This document shows, one piece after another, positions 16,065 through 24,740 of a stretch of 64,000 nucleotides of DNA. The stretch is from an uncultured Flavihumibacter sp. (lineage in GTDB: Bacteria; Bacteroidota; Bacteroidia; Chitinophagales; Chitinophagaceae): NCBI GenBank assembly GCA_902168105.1, contig CABHOY010000026.1:1-64000 (forward strand), written 5' to 3'. How positions within the stretch are numbered: position 1 is the stretch's first letter; each line of letters opens with the position of its first letter. Both the position numbers and the translations under genes were made by a program. The notes below the pieces were generated by a model. The model was not told where the DNA came from, searched no databases, and worked only from the letters and a program-made list of their open reading frames with translations.

Positions 16065-18216
16065 ATTTTGTCGTGATCTCAATTTTGCCGCCGTTCTTAA
16101 ACAGGTCATGCGGAACGAAGTAACCTTTCTGCTCTTTTCCATTCACTTTGATGGAGGTGAGGGCTCTCCCTTTTCCCTGTTTGGTCAGTATCAGCGTTTT
16201 GCCGGTACTTGTCCTCCATTTTACCTCATCGAAAAGCGGAACGGTAACGAGGTATTCAGGATCGGTAGCGGAGTAGGTATAGAGGCCAGAGGCGCTGAAT
16301 ACGTACCATGCCGACATTTCGCCTGCATCGTCCATGCCGCAGAGGGCGATGCCTTCTTTACCGATGCCATATAAACTATTCAGAATAGTGTCGATCATTT
16401 TTTGTGATTTCTCCGGTTTGCCTATGAAGTAATAAGCAAATGGGGCTTCATGGTCTGGCTGATTGCCGTGGCAGTACTGGCCGATCATTGTTTCCACGTT
16501 CCTGGCGATATATTTCGGATTCCAGGGCACAGTAAAGAGGGAGTCGAGTTTTGATTCAAATCCTTTATCGCCGCCATAGAGCTCGATCAGGCCTTTCATG
16601 TCGTGTGGAGCAAAGAAAGACACCTGCCATGCATTCGCCTCTCTGTACATATACTCGTAGTAAGGGTACTGCGGATTAAAGTTTTTGATCCACTCGCCAT
16701 TCGCCAGTCTGCCTCTCATAAATCTTGTGCCGGGATCAAACATATTCCTGTAGTTCTTTGAACGCGCCATCAGGATCCTGTAGTTAGCAGTATCGCCGAG
16801 CTTTTTGGCCATCTGGGCAAGAGAATAATCATCATAAGAATATTCCAGTGTCTTGGATACGCCCGCATTTGCTTTTGTTTCTACGTGCGGATTTTCAATA
16901 TCCGGATCAGATATATAACCTTTTTCGATGTACTCTTTCAGATGTGGGCGGGCGCCTTCTACGTTCGCATTCCTTAACAATATCTGGTAAGTGCCTTTTA
17001 CATCAAAGTTGTCAATACCCCTGAGATAAGCGCCTGCGATAGAGGAAGCGCCATGGTCGCCATGGAAGAAGGTAGGAATGAACCCTGTCTTGTCGCCTAC
17101 TTCTTTCATTGACTTAACAACGTCGAGCGTAACCTGTGGTGAAACTAAGCCCAGCAGTACGTCCTTGTTCCGGTAGGTGTCCCACAGGGAAGGTTCTGTA
17201 TAGTAGTTGAAATCAGACTTCACTACATTGCCTTTTGCATCTGTGAATTCTCCGTTCACATCACTGCGTAAGGCCGGCCAGAGGAAGGACCTGTAAAGGC
17301 AGGAATAGAACATCCTGCGTTGTTTTTCCGTTCCGCCTTTTACCTGAACGGTCGATAACAATGTTTCCCATTTCTGGTTAGCTTCATTACGTACCTGTGT
17401 GAAAGACTTGCCGCCTATTTCCTTTTCAAGGTTTTGTTTGGCGTTTTCTGTGCTTACGAACGATAGACCTATCTTCAGTTCAACTGGTCCTTTGGAGCCA
17501 TCTTTCAGATGAACGATAGCATAACCGCTGCGTTGGCCTTCCTCTTTCTTTTCCAGTTTTTCTATATCTGTGTTCAGGATAGCATAGAAATAGATGTTTC
17601 CGCCAGCCCGCTGATATCCTTTTAATACGTTGTTACCAACCTGTTCGATGGTCCAGTTGGAGATACGGTTATTGGCTTTGGCAAGGTCGAATAGTATCTG
17701 CCGGTCGGTGTTGTTTTTATATTCGTATTTATGGTAGCCGCATCTGAGCGTGGATGTCAGGCTAACGTTGACATTATAGTCGTCCAGGTATACCTGGTAA
17801 AAACCTGGGGACGCACTCTCTTTCTGATGTGAGAAGCTGGAGCCGAATTTAGCGCCCGGATTGGAAAGCGGGAGGATGGGGATATTACAAAGGTTCCAGT
17901 GGCCTTTATTCGTGTGTGTAAAGCCATAGATAACATTATCCTCGTATTCATATCCTGCGCCTGAACCGTATTCCGTCATAGGGCTTAACTGCACCATTGC
18001 ATTCGGGAGCGAGCTGCCCGGGAATGTGAGACCGGCCCATGAGCGCCATCCGTCGGGTAACTGGTATCCCAGGATCTTGGGATCCGTTAGCGGCGCAGTA
18101 CCGACGAAGGTGTTTACGTACTTTGTATAGCCTGTCTGTGCCTGTCCTTTTTCCGATATCGTGGTAAATAGCATGGCCATCCCTATGGCTAAGAGTTTTC
18201 CGCCTGAGTTCCTCAT
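16063..18216 (-). CDS. GH92 family alpha-mannosidase (secreted)
   Basis: A 717-residue glycoside hydrolase. Signal peptide about 1-26. The GH92 N-terminal beta-sandwich (YVNTFVGT, FPGSSLPNAMVQLSP, HWNLCNIPILPLS) is followed by the (alpha/alpha)6 barrel with GNQPDHEAP at residues 584-592 and the conserved CGMDDAGEMSAWYVFSASGL, where the acids of calcium-dependent catalysis reside. GH92 enzymes remove alpha-1,2/1,3/1,4/1,6-linked mannose from glycans. No SusC/SusD pair is adjacent, so it is not in a standard polysaccharide utilization locus here. A GH47 enzyme and a GH130-type enzyme elsewhere in the window also act on mannosides. Confidence 0.92.
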   Translation of the reverse strand: MRNSGGKLLAIGMAMLFTTISEKGQAQTGYTKYVNTFVGTAPLTDPKILGYQLPDGWRSWAGLTFPGSSLPNAMVQLSPMTEYGSGAGYEYEDNVIYGFTHTNKGHWNLCNIPILPLSNPGAKFGSSFSHQKESASPGFYQVYLDDYNVNVSLTSTLRCGYHKYEYKNNTDRQILFDLAKANNRISNWTIEQVGNNVLKGYQRAGGNIYFYAILNTDIEKLEKKEEGQRSGYAIVHLKDGSKGPVELKIGLSFVSTENAKQNLEKEIGGKSFTQVRNEANQKWETLLSTVQVKGGTEKQRRMFYSCLYRSFLWPALRSDVNGEFTDAKGNVVKSDFNYYTEPSLWDTYRNKDVLLGLVSPQVTLDVVKSMKEVGDKTGFIPTFFHGDHGASSIAGAYLRGIDNFDVKGTYQILLRNANVEGARPHLKEYIEKGYISDPDIENPHVETKANAGVSKTLEYSYDDYSLAQMAKKLGDTANYRILMARSKNYRNMFDPGTRFMRGRLANGEWIKNFNPQYPYYEYMYREANAWQVSFFAPHDMKGLIELYGGDKGFESKLDSLFTVPWNPKYIARNVETMIGQYCHGNQPDHEAPFAYYFIGKPEKSQKMIDTILNSLYGIGKEGIALCGMDDAGEMSAWYVFSASGLYTYSATDPEYLVTVPLFDEVKWRTSTGKTLILTKQGKGRALTSIKVNGKEQKGYFVPHDLFKNGGKIEITTK

Positions 18217-18285
18217 TTGTGAAATGTTTAATATTGAGACCTGAGTAAAAAATGCTTAATAGGTCTTAAATATAGACATCAAAAA

Positions 18286-18353
18286 GCCGAATACAAAACA
18301 TGCGGCAATAAAAAAGTTGATTAACTTTTCCTGATGCATGTTTTGTATCCGGC
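18286..18353. repeat. large two-part hairpin upstream of GH92
   Basis: Outer arms 18286-18303 and 18336-18353 pair with one mismatch in 18; an inner stem 18312-18318/18323-18329 (AAAAGTT/AACTTTT) sits inside. It lies between the end of the 18378 gene and the start of GH92, both on the minus strand, so it may terminate the upstream transcript or structure the GH92 leader. Confidence 0.6.
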
Positions 18354-18377
18354 CTGAATGGGAATGCGGCGACTGAT

Positions 18378-18740
18378 CTATACCCGTATAACGGCTATAC
18401 ATGCAGCAAGGAGTGTGGCTGCGATCAGTGTATAATAGGCTGTTTTTGTATAGGTTTTACCACCAAAACGCACATTCACTATCGTCACCAGTGCGAATAG
18501 TCCGGTTTTGGGAACAACTTTATAGTAATTCACGTGAGGGTATTTAAGCGCTACGAGTGTAATACCGGTGAGCAGCAGCAGAATACCCAGAATCAATCCG
18601 GATGCACCCCGCACACGGGTGTTATAGTCCTGCCACTGTGCTAACAGGACACACAGATAGAGTGCAAAACAGAAGAAATGGATCAGTAGGATGGTATTAA
18701 AGATCAACATAGATAGCGATTTTTTTATTTGATGCATCAA
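18378..18740 (-). CDS. small four-TM membrane protein of unknown function
   Basis: A 120-residue protein with four hydrophobic segments (about 10-32, 44-65, 75-95, 100-118). No family recognised. It follows the Crp/Fnr gene at 18786 by 45 bases in the same direction and could be cotranscribed with it. Confidence 0.55.
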   Translation of the reverse strand: MMHQIKKSLSMLIFNTILLIHFFCFALYLCVLLAQWQDYNTRVRGASGLILGILLLLTGITLVALKYPHVNYYKVVPKTGLFALVTIVNVRFGGKTYTKTAYYTLIAATLLAACIAVIRV

Positions 18741-18785
18741 AGATAAAATCAGCTGTCCGCCTGTTCGTTCACCCAGGTTAATAAG

Positions 18786-19361
18786 TTAAAGGGTTAGCCT
18801 TTTTCTTATCCGGCTCAGGGATGGTGGCTTAACACCGACATAGGAGGAAATATAGTATTGAGGAATACGCTGTTGCAGGTCGGGGTATTCATTCACAAAA
18901 TTCAGATAGCGTTGTTCAGGCTCATCGGCGTACATAGAAGCTATCTGGCTGATAGCCTGCAAATAGAGGTATTCGCATACCAGACGGCCGAACTTTTGTC
19001 CTTCTTTCACTTCGTTATACAGCCTTTGGAGGTTGTCGTACGATATTACCAGTATTTCAGTGGCTTCCAGGCACTGAATACTGCGCTGCGATGCAGAGTG
19101 GTCGAGAAAGCTTTGATAATTGCTGGTAAAGTCGTTTTCTTTACCAAAGTGTAAGGTGATCTCTTCCCCATTGTCTTTCGTGCCATAATAACGGACCAGC
19201 CCTTTTTCGATAAACCCTACATCCCGGCAAACCTGGCCGGTACGTAAGAAGTAGTCCCCTTTTGCATACGTTTTTGAAACGGCGAGAGAGGATATGAGAT
19301 CTTTCTCGGTATCGTCCAGGCGGATAAAGTGTTCAATAGCGGCAATAAGGTTCGTATACAT
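18786..19361 (-). CDS. Crp/Fnr-family transcriptional regulator
   Basis: A 191-residue protein with a cyclic-nucleotide-binding-like beta-roll (KGDYFLRTGQVCRDVGFIEKG, ITLHFGKENDF) and a short C-terminal helix-turn-helix (ISSYVGVKPPSLSRIRKRL). The effector-binding residues for cAMP are not conserved, as in most Bacteroidota members of this branch. Sequence is similar in layout to the Crp/Fnr protein at 21483. Likely target: itself and the small membrane gene downstream. Confidence 0.82.
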   Translation of the reverse strand: MYTNLIAAIEHFIRLDDTEKDLISSLAVSKTYAKGDYFLRTGQVCRDVGFIEKGLVRYYGTKDNGEEITLHFGKENDFTSNYQSFLDHSASQRSIQCLEATEILVISYDNLQRLYNEVKEGQKFGRLVCEYLYLQAISQIASMYADEPEQRYLNFVNEYPDLQQRIPQYYISSYVGVKPPSLSRIRKRLTL

Positions 19362-19533
19362 GTGAGTAAGATAGTAAAAAAGGGAGAATAGATAGGAATG
19401 CTTGTTAAAGATGATTTCAGGCCGTTTTTCGGGATGTTCTTGTTCCGGGGGAACTTATTCATGAACAATGAGGCTGGTGTCTTAAACCGGCTAAAAAGCC
19501 GTTTGGGGATAAATGCCAATACATCCAGGATAC

Positions 19534-19620
19534 AACGTTCATATAACGTGCATGATCTTCCGTTCATCCTCCGTTCGGAACGGAAGATGAACGGAAGATC
19601 ATGCACGTTATATGAACGTT
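19534..19620. repeat. long DNA palindrome, element A (43-bp arms)
   Basis: Arms 19534-19576 and 19578-19620 are complementary with a single mismatch (19569/19585) and a one-base centre. The inner core reads CTTCCGTTCATCCTCCGTTC and its complement. The outer right arm continues as a short direct repeat (ACGTTATATG twice). It lies in the 370-base gap between the Crp/Fnr and PhnA genes and has no T tract or coding content. A related palindrome lies at 35907-36026 with compensatory base differences in the core. Confidence 0.85.
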
Positions 19621-19734
19621 ATATGCACGCTGTCTTTAACAAAAAAACAATATGATCCAATCGCTATCGCCGGGGATCCTGGCTTTTTTTGCCAGCTAAA
19701 AGCCTTACATTCGCGGCAAATTTTAAAGTTAGCA

Positions 19735-20316
19735 ATGAAACTGGACGAACAACTGCAACAAAGGAGTGGAAATCAATGCGAATTATGCAAATCGGCGGAG
19801 GCGTTAAAGAGTTATGAAGTACCGCCTTCCTCCGGGGCAGATGCGGACACTGCTATGCTGATCTGCAATACATGCAGGATGCAGATAGAGAAGAAAGCGG
19901 AGCTGGATAGCGGTCATTGGCGCTTTTTGTCAGAGACGATGTGGAGTGAGGTACCGGGTATACAGGTAGTGTCCTGGCGTATGCTTAACCGTCTGAAGCA
20001 GGAAAGCTGGGCGATGGAAAGCCTGGATATGATGTACCTGGATGACGAGCGGCTGGCCTGGGCGAAAGCGACGGGAGACCATGAGAATGATGCGGCAGTG
20101 GAATTGCACCGGGATTGTAACGGTCAGGTGTTGCAGGAAGGAGATACAGTGGTACTGATAAAATCACTGGATGTGAAAGGCTCTACGTTGAATGCTAAAA
20201 TGGGTACAGTTGTTAAGAACATCCGTTTAGTGGAAAATAACACGGGACAGATCGAGGGGAAAATAGAAGGGCAGGTGATCGTGATATTGACGCAATATGT
20301 GAGGAAACAGAGTTAG
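19735..20316 (+). CDS. PhnA/YjdM-like zinc-ribbon protein
   Basis: A 193-residue protein. N-terminal zinc ribbon with Cys15, Cys18, Cys44 and Cys47 (QCELC and ICNTC), then a variable segment, then the PhnA domain (DCNGQVLQEGDTVVLIK, VKGSTLNAKMGTVVKNIRLV). Despite the historical name, this family is not needed for phosphonate degradation; its role is unclear. The frame runs back to 19612, but the ATG at 19735 starts right before the zinc ribbon, and the upstream part overlaps the palindromic element. Confidence 0.85.
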   Translation: MKLDEQLQQRSGNQCELCKSAEALKSYEVPPSSGADADTAMLICNTCRMQIEKKAELDSGHWRFLSETMWSEVPGIQVVSWRMLNRLKQESWAMESLDMMYLDDERLAWAKATGDHENDAAVELHRDCNGQVLQEGDTVVLIKSLDVKGSTLNAKMGTVVKNIRLVENNTGQIEGKIEGQVIVILTQYVRKQS

Positions 20317-20336
20317 TTAGTAAAAATTAATAAATA

Positions 20337-20378
20337 CAGAGAAGCCCTTCAGATCATTGTATCTGAAGGGCTTCTCTG
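20337..20378. terminator. bidirectional terminator hairpin
   Basis: Perfect 18-base stem (20337-20354 with 20361-20378), loop CATTGT, between the convergent PhnA and SDR genes. No long T tract on either side, but AT-rich flank toward the plus gene. Confidence 0.7.
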
Positions 20379-20407
20379 TTGATTACCGTCTGGCTGATCA
20401 TGCTTGC

Positions 20408-21304
20408 TTAACTCTTAAAATAGCTGCCCTCTTCGAGGTCCTTTATCAGTCCCGGATGGCCTGGGCGCCATTCCAGCCATTCCTGTGTCAGTGCGCCGGA
20501 GGCAGGACAGTCAGTACTAAAGAAATGTCCCAGCCAGCTGAAATGGTCTGCCGCTTCTGCAGCTGATTTGGCAACTACGGGGAGATTAAGCTGACGGCCT
20601 ATCACTTCCGCGATATCCCGGGTCGGTACGCCTTCATCGCCGATGGCATGGAAGACGGAGCCGGCCTTGCCTTTCTCAAGCGCCAGTCTGAAAACCCTGG
20701 CTGCATCAAGACGGTGTACAGCAGGCCAGCGATTGCTCCCATCTCCAATGTAGGCAGAAACGCCTGTCTGACGTGCTACGCTAATAAGCGCAGGCACAAA
20801 ACCATGATCGCCATGGTCATGTACGGAAGGAGGGAGGCGCACAACGGATGTCCGTACTCCCTGGGAAGCCATCGCAATAGCCACCTCTTCGGATGGGATG
20901 CGGTGCTTTCCTGCCGATTGTGGGTTAGGGGCGTCTAATTCACTTCTCAGGCGGCCCGGTGTAAGGGCGGCGATGCCGGAAGTGATCACCAGGGGGCGGC
21001 CGGAACCTGCAAGAGCGGTAGCGAGCGCCTCTACTGCAAGCCTGTCTGTTTCGCCGGAGGCTGCAATATTTGAGAAGTCATGAATGTAGGCGGTGTGAAT
21101 GACGCTGTCTGAAGCTGCTGCCCCACGTTTCAGGCTCCCGACATCAGTGAGGGTACCGTGATGCACTTCCGCGCCTGCCGCAATAAGGGCGGCGGCTGAC
21201 GCTTCCGAACGGGCCAGTCCCAGTACCTGATGTCCTGCGCTGATCAATTCCTGAACAATGGCCGAGCCAACGAATCCTGTAGCGCCGGTAAGAAAAACAC
21301 GCAT
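20408..21304 (-). CDS. NAD(P)-dependent epimerase/dehydratase-type SDR
   Basis: A 298-residue extended/atypical SDR beginning with the Rossmann motif TGATGFVG (residues 7-14) and containing VIHTAYIHD. The later YIGDGSNRWPAVHRLDAARV is typical of the NAD-dependent epimerase-like reductases found in many bacteria. The usual YxxxK is replaced by HRIPSEE, so catalysis may be altered or the protein may work as a redox sensor/reductase of the NmrA-like type. Transcribed divergently from the Crp/Fnr gene, with two palindromic sites between them. Confidence 0.78.
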   Translation of the reverse strand: MRVFLTGATGFVGSAIVQELISAGHQVLGLARSEASAAALIAAGAEVHHGTLTDVGSLKRGAAASDSVIHTAYIHDFSNIAASGETDRLAVEALATALAGSGRPLVITSGIAALTPGRLRSELDAPNPQSAGKHRIPSEEVAIAMASQGVRTSVVRLPPSVHDHGDHGFVPALISVARQTGVSAYIGDGSNRWPAVHRLDAARVFRLALEKGKAGSVFHAIGDEGVPTRDIAEVIGRQLNLPVVAKSAAEAADHFSWLGHFFSTDCPASGALTQEWLEWRPGHPGLIKDLEEGSYFKS

Positions 21305-21341
21305 AGTCTGATTTTTTGATTTACAATCCTGTTAAATGATC

Positions 21342-21359
21342 TGTTCCCTGAATGGAACA
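21342..21359. promoter_or_regulatory. operator-like palindrome TGTTCC-N6-GGAACA
   Basis: Perfect 6-base half-sites with a six-base spacer between the divergent SDR and Crp/Fnr genes, 38 bases upstream of the SDR start. Half-site spacing equals that of classical Crp/Fnr sites, so binding by the neighbouring regulator is plausible. Confidence 0.4.
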
Positions 21360-21423
21360 AATACGGATGCAAATTTCCCCATGAACGGCGCCTGGAAACA
21401 AGGAGATTTGACGCAACTTTTTG

Positions 21424-21444
21424 AGGTCATTTGACCTAAATTTG
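21424..21444 (+). promoter_or_regulatory. palindrome AGGTCATTTGACCT overlapping a -7 element
   Basis: AGGTCA-TT-TGACCT (21424-21437) is a perfect inverted repeat whose last base starts TAAATTTG (21437-21444), a match to the -7 consensus, 39 bases before the Crp/Fnr start. A protein bound here would block the promoter. Confidence 0.4.
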
Positions 21445-21482
21445 CATCATACCGGTGTTTGGGAAGAAAGGAAAACGTGATA

Positions 21483-22103
21483 ATGGTCATTAAACGTATT
21501 AGTGTTAAGTCTATGTTTGAGTGTTTTGAAACTTATATTACGCCTAAGGTTGATCTTACGAACGACCAACTCAGGTATTTGTGCTCGTTGGCGACGGTTA
21601 AAAAAGTACGCAGAAGGCAACTGCTTTTAAAAGAAGGAGAGGTTTGCCGGCATAAGATATTTATTTCGAAAGGCCTGTTAAGGACCTATCGTTTAAAGGA
21701 TGACGGTAATGAATATATCATGAGATTCTCCCCGGAAAATTCATGGAATGTCGATCATGAAAGTTATAATAATCAAACCCCTACCAAGTATAATGTTGAT
21801 GCACTTGAAGACTCCGAACTACTCTTGTGGAGCAAGGAGGATTTTGACGAATTAACCACAGCTATTCCTGCCCTCAGGGCTTTTTCCGACAGGGTGAAAG
21901 AAAATAGTTATGATGCGAGCCAGGAACGGGTATTGATGAATATCAGCTATACCGCCGAGGAGAAGTACGAGGACTTTATTACCTCTTTTCCCGACATTTT
22001 CAGACGGGTGCCTTTACACATGGTAGCATCTTATCTTGGTGTGTCAAGAGAAACGCTCACACGTGTAAGGCAGGCCCGGTTTAAGCAGCAAAAAGATAAT
22101 TAA
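21483..22103 (+). CDS. Crp/Fnr-family transcriptional regulator
   Basis: A ~206-residue regulator: beta-roll sensor (LLLKEGEVCRHKIFISKGLLRTY, MRFSPENSW) and a C-terminal HTH (MVASYLGVSRETLTRVR). The frame opens at 21459; ATG codons at 21483 and later (MFECFETYI) are also possible. I choose 21483 because it leaves room for the predicted promoter. It ends by sharing four bases with the convergent receptor gene. Divergent from the SDR gene and probably its regulator. Confidence 0.82.
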   Translation: MVIKRISVKSMFECFETYITPKVDLTNDQLRYLCSLATVKKVRRRQLLLKEGEVCRHKIFISKGLLRTYRLKDDGNEYIMRFSPENSWNVDHESYNNQTPTKYNVDALEDSELLLWSKEDFDELTTAIPALRAFSDRVKENSYDASQERVLMNISYTAEEKYEDFITSFPDIFRRVPLHMVASYLGVSRETLTRVRQARFKQQKDN

Positions 22104-24430
22104 AGCCGGTTCAGATTCCCATCAACATTCTTATTTCTGAATTTAGACTCGCGCGTTACTCCGAATGCATATCGGACAGCGATAGAGAACTCTCTTGCAT
22201 TATCAAAATAGAAACCTCTGGAGCTGATATTATTTAAGGTGAATTCCTCTGTAGCATTCAATGTTCTGAAGATATCATTCCAGCTTAAAGTACAGTTGAT
22301 CCTCGATTTAGGAAATGCCTTCGTGAGCGATGTATCCACCTGCATCAGCGCATTTCTTTCGTATACACCCTCGTTCCGTTTTGTCAGCGCCCATCCCGAG
22401 AGAGAGAAGGTAATGTTCTCCGGTAGTTTGAGCTGGTTGTTTGAATACACATACAGGTATGGCTTGGTCTCACCCATCACGGCTGCGTTATCGAAGATGC
22501 TGTTCAGGATAAGCATAGCCGTATTGGTAGAAGTCCATATCCCATGCTGAAAAGGAACAGTTGCGTCGATCATCAATCCTTTTTCAGCATTGTAGTTAAT
22601 ATCTGTTCTTGTTAACAGTGTCTTTGATGCGTCATAAACGAAGGACGGGTAAATCGGGCCGCTTCTGCTGTAACAGGTTATATTTACCGATTTGTTTTTC
22701 CATTGGAGGCCTGCGGAAAGATCATCGGAGATAGTTGGATTTATATTGATGTTACTCGTCCATACAAAGTAAGGATTGATATAGTTAGCTACCTGGCTTA
22801 AACTAAGGTAGTTCGGTCTTGTAATACTCCGGGCATAGTTAAGTGAGATATTCTTGTCGTTTTTTAATGGAATATTCACTGATGCTTTCGGAAATATTTT
22901 CCAGTACCGCTTTTTAACTACCGGTGTTGTGTTGTCTTTATAGCCGCCCTCTACGTTGGTGTATTCAGCTCTGGAACCCAGGGAGTACGACAACTGTCTG
23001 ACCTTCCCGCTGAACTGGGCATATGCAGCCGCGTTAGTTTCAGCATACAAATAGTCGGAGAAACTTAGTGAGGGTTCCGGAATATTATTTATAGTAGTTA
23101 CGGCATGTGCTTTTGCTGCAGATATATTCATTCCTGTTTCAATCTTCGCTCCATTCCTGAATGATCTTGTCAGATCGGCCCTGCCTCCGGCAAGATGTAC
23201 GTCATACTGTTGATCACGATGTTCCGTATATATATCCTGTGTATTATTGTAGTTGTTGAAAATATCTGTCACGAAATGCTCACTATATCCGGCATACTGT
23301 GATCCCAGAAACAGATCGGCATTTATTCTTTTCAGTTTTTTCTCATAATTGAGATTAGCGGTGAAGTATTTTTTCGGATAGGTGCTTTGGTTAATTGTAT
23401 AAACACTGGTTTTCTCTGATGGTGTACTTAAATCTGAGTTTGTGTAGATGGGGAATGATATATCCTGCAGCCGGGTATTGATATTCAGGGAAATAAAATC
23501 ACTTGTATTAATCTGGTAATGGACGCCGGAATTAGCAACGTACTCAGGTCTGTCGGTAGTGCTGATAAGGGAGTAGCCCGATTCAATATCACGGTCATGG
23601 ATGTGAAAAACGTAGTTATTACTTTCCCATGCTTTGCGTTGATTATATTTCAGGGAAGTTATTACCTCCCATTTCTTTCTTTTAAAATTGAGATTAAGTC
23701 CTGTATAGTTACTGTACCGGCGTTTGAAGGATGCCGTTTCCTGTAACTCTGCCTGAAAGCCATCTCTTTTATCTTTCTTCCTGGTAATAACGATAACGGC
23801 CCTACCTTCGGCTTCATACTTTGCTGGTGGATTTTTAAGGATCTCGACATCCTGTATATCATTAGCTGAAAGTGTGGCAAGATCACTAACGGTTGCTTTC
23901 TGGCGGTCAATATATATCAGAGCGTTTCCTTTTCCAACGATGCTAACAGATTCTCCGTTCGGGCTGACCTGGATCAGGGGCAATTTTGCCAGCATGTCTA
24001 TAGTGTTGGGAATGGAAGAAAATGCGGAACCGGCGATATTAATTTTGATGTCTCCGTTCTTAAATGAAAATTCCTTTCTGCCTGCTGATACAGTCACGGT
24101 ATTCAATGCCGTAGGACTGGCTTTCATTGCTATCTGCAATCTGGCGTTGCTGTTAAGTAACAGCTGTTTTAGTTCGTCGTTATATCCCAGTGAAGAGATC
24201 CTGACGATGTAATTACCGCTGGTAACGGGATCGAGGGTGAATTTTCCATCTATCAGCAAAGCGTACTTCACAATAGATGAATCTTTAGCGGAAAGCAGGT
24301 AGACGCTTCCTGCGGCAAGCGTATCATTCCTTTCTCCGGTAACATTACCTGAAATTGTGTATTTATCCTGGGCTTGCAGTGCAGTAAGGGATATCAGCAG
24401 CGCGGATAAAAACATGAAACTATATTTCAT
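22100..24430 (-). CDS. TonB-dependent receptor-like outer membrane beta-barrel protein
   Basis: A 776-residue outer-membrane protein. Signal peptide about 1-20; residues about 22-110 form a carboxypeptidase-regulatory-like beta-sandwich (YTISGNVTGERNDTLAAGS); then a plug-like region with INIAGSAFSSIPNTIDML and VEILKNPPAKYEAEG; then the barrel of the outer-membrane beta-barrel family 3 type. Such proteins are common in Bacteroidota next to regulators, but no SusD partner is here. Ligand unknown. Confidence 0.82.
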   Translation of the reverse strand: MKYSFMFLSALLISLTALQAQDKYTISGNVTGERNDTLAAGSVYLLSAKDSSIVKYALLIDGKFTLDPVTSGNYIVRISSLGYNDELKQLLLNSNARLQIAMKASPTALNTVTVSAGRKEFSFKNGDIKINIAGSAFSSIPNTIDMLAKLPLIQVSPNGESVSIVGKGNALIYIDRQKATVSDLATLSANDIQDVEILKNPPAKYEAEGRAVIVITRKKDKRDGFQAELQETASFKRRYSNYTGLNLNFKRKKWEVITSLKYNQRKAWESNNYVFHIHDRDIESGYSLISTTDRPEYVANSGVHYQINTSDFISLNINTRLQDISFPIYTNSDLSTPSEKTSVYTINQSTYPKKYFTANLNYEKKLKRINADLFLGSQYAGYSEHFVTDIFNNYNNTQDIYTEHRDQQYDVHLAGGRADLTRSFRNGAKIETGMNISAAKAHAVTTINNIPEPSLSFSDYLYAETNAAAYAQFSGKVRQLSYSLGSRAEYTNVEGGYKDNTTPVVKKRYWKIFPKASVNIPLKNDKNISLNYARSITRPNYLSLSQVANYINPYFVWTSNININPTISDDLSAGLQWKNKSVNITCYSRSGPIYPSFVYDASKTLLTRTDINYNAEKGLMIDATVPFQHGIWTSTNTAMLILNSIFDNAAVMGETKPYLYVYSNNQLKLPENITFSLSGWALTKRNEGVYERNALMQVDTSLTKAFPKSRINCTLSWNDIFRTLNATEEFTLNNISSRGFYFDNAREFSIAVRYAFGVTRESKFRNKNVDGNLNRL

Positions 24431-24740
24431 TTTTCATTATTGTGGACGTTAAACATCTGGGTTATCATAGGGAAAATAAGCTATTTCCGGGATGTTTAAA
24501 ATGAGAGTACTCAGTCAATTCTCTCAATGTTTGAGTAGAGCAGGTAAAAATGTCAGGGACACAAGAAATACGCTTGTATTTGCGTTATCTCCCAAGTAAG
24601 TTAAAGAAATGATAAAATTAAACCCTTCCCTGAAAATTGTTGCCTTAACGGGCCTTATGCTGCATTAATAAACACGTTTTATAAAATGCGAAAGCGGAGC
24701 AAGATACCTGCTCCGCTTTCGCATTTTATAATGTGTCCGT
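24431..24740. other. intergenic region upstream of the receptor gene
   Basis: 310 bases containing the leader of the receptor gene (minus strand) and, near 24679-24731, the terminator of the GxGYxYP gene. No other structure or promoter was convincing. Confidence 0.4.
24679..24731 (-). terminator. strong terminator after the GxGYxYP gene
   Basis: Perfect 23-base stem (24679-24701 with 24709-24731; GCGAAAGCGGAGCA arm), loop of seven, with an AT-rich outer stem that yields T-rich ends on both strands. Confidence 0.8.

Noticed and set aside
19398..19655. plus- and minus-strand open frames across palindrome A (including 19217-19606 on the minus strand)
   Set aside because: They owe their openness to the palindrome and overlap the Crp/Fnr gene; both strands give near-identical peptides from the inverted repeat.
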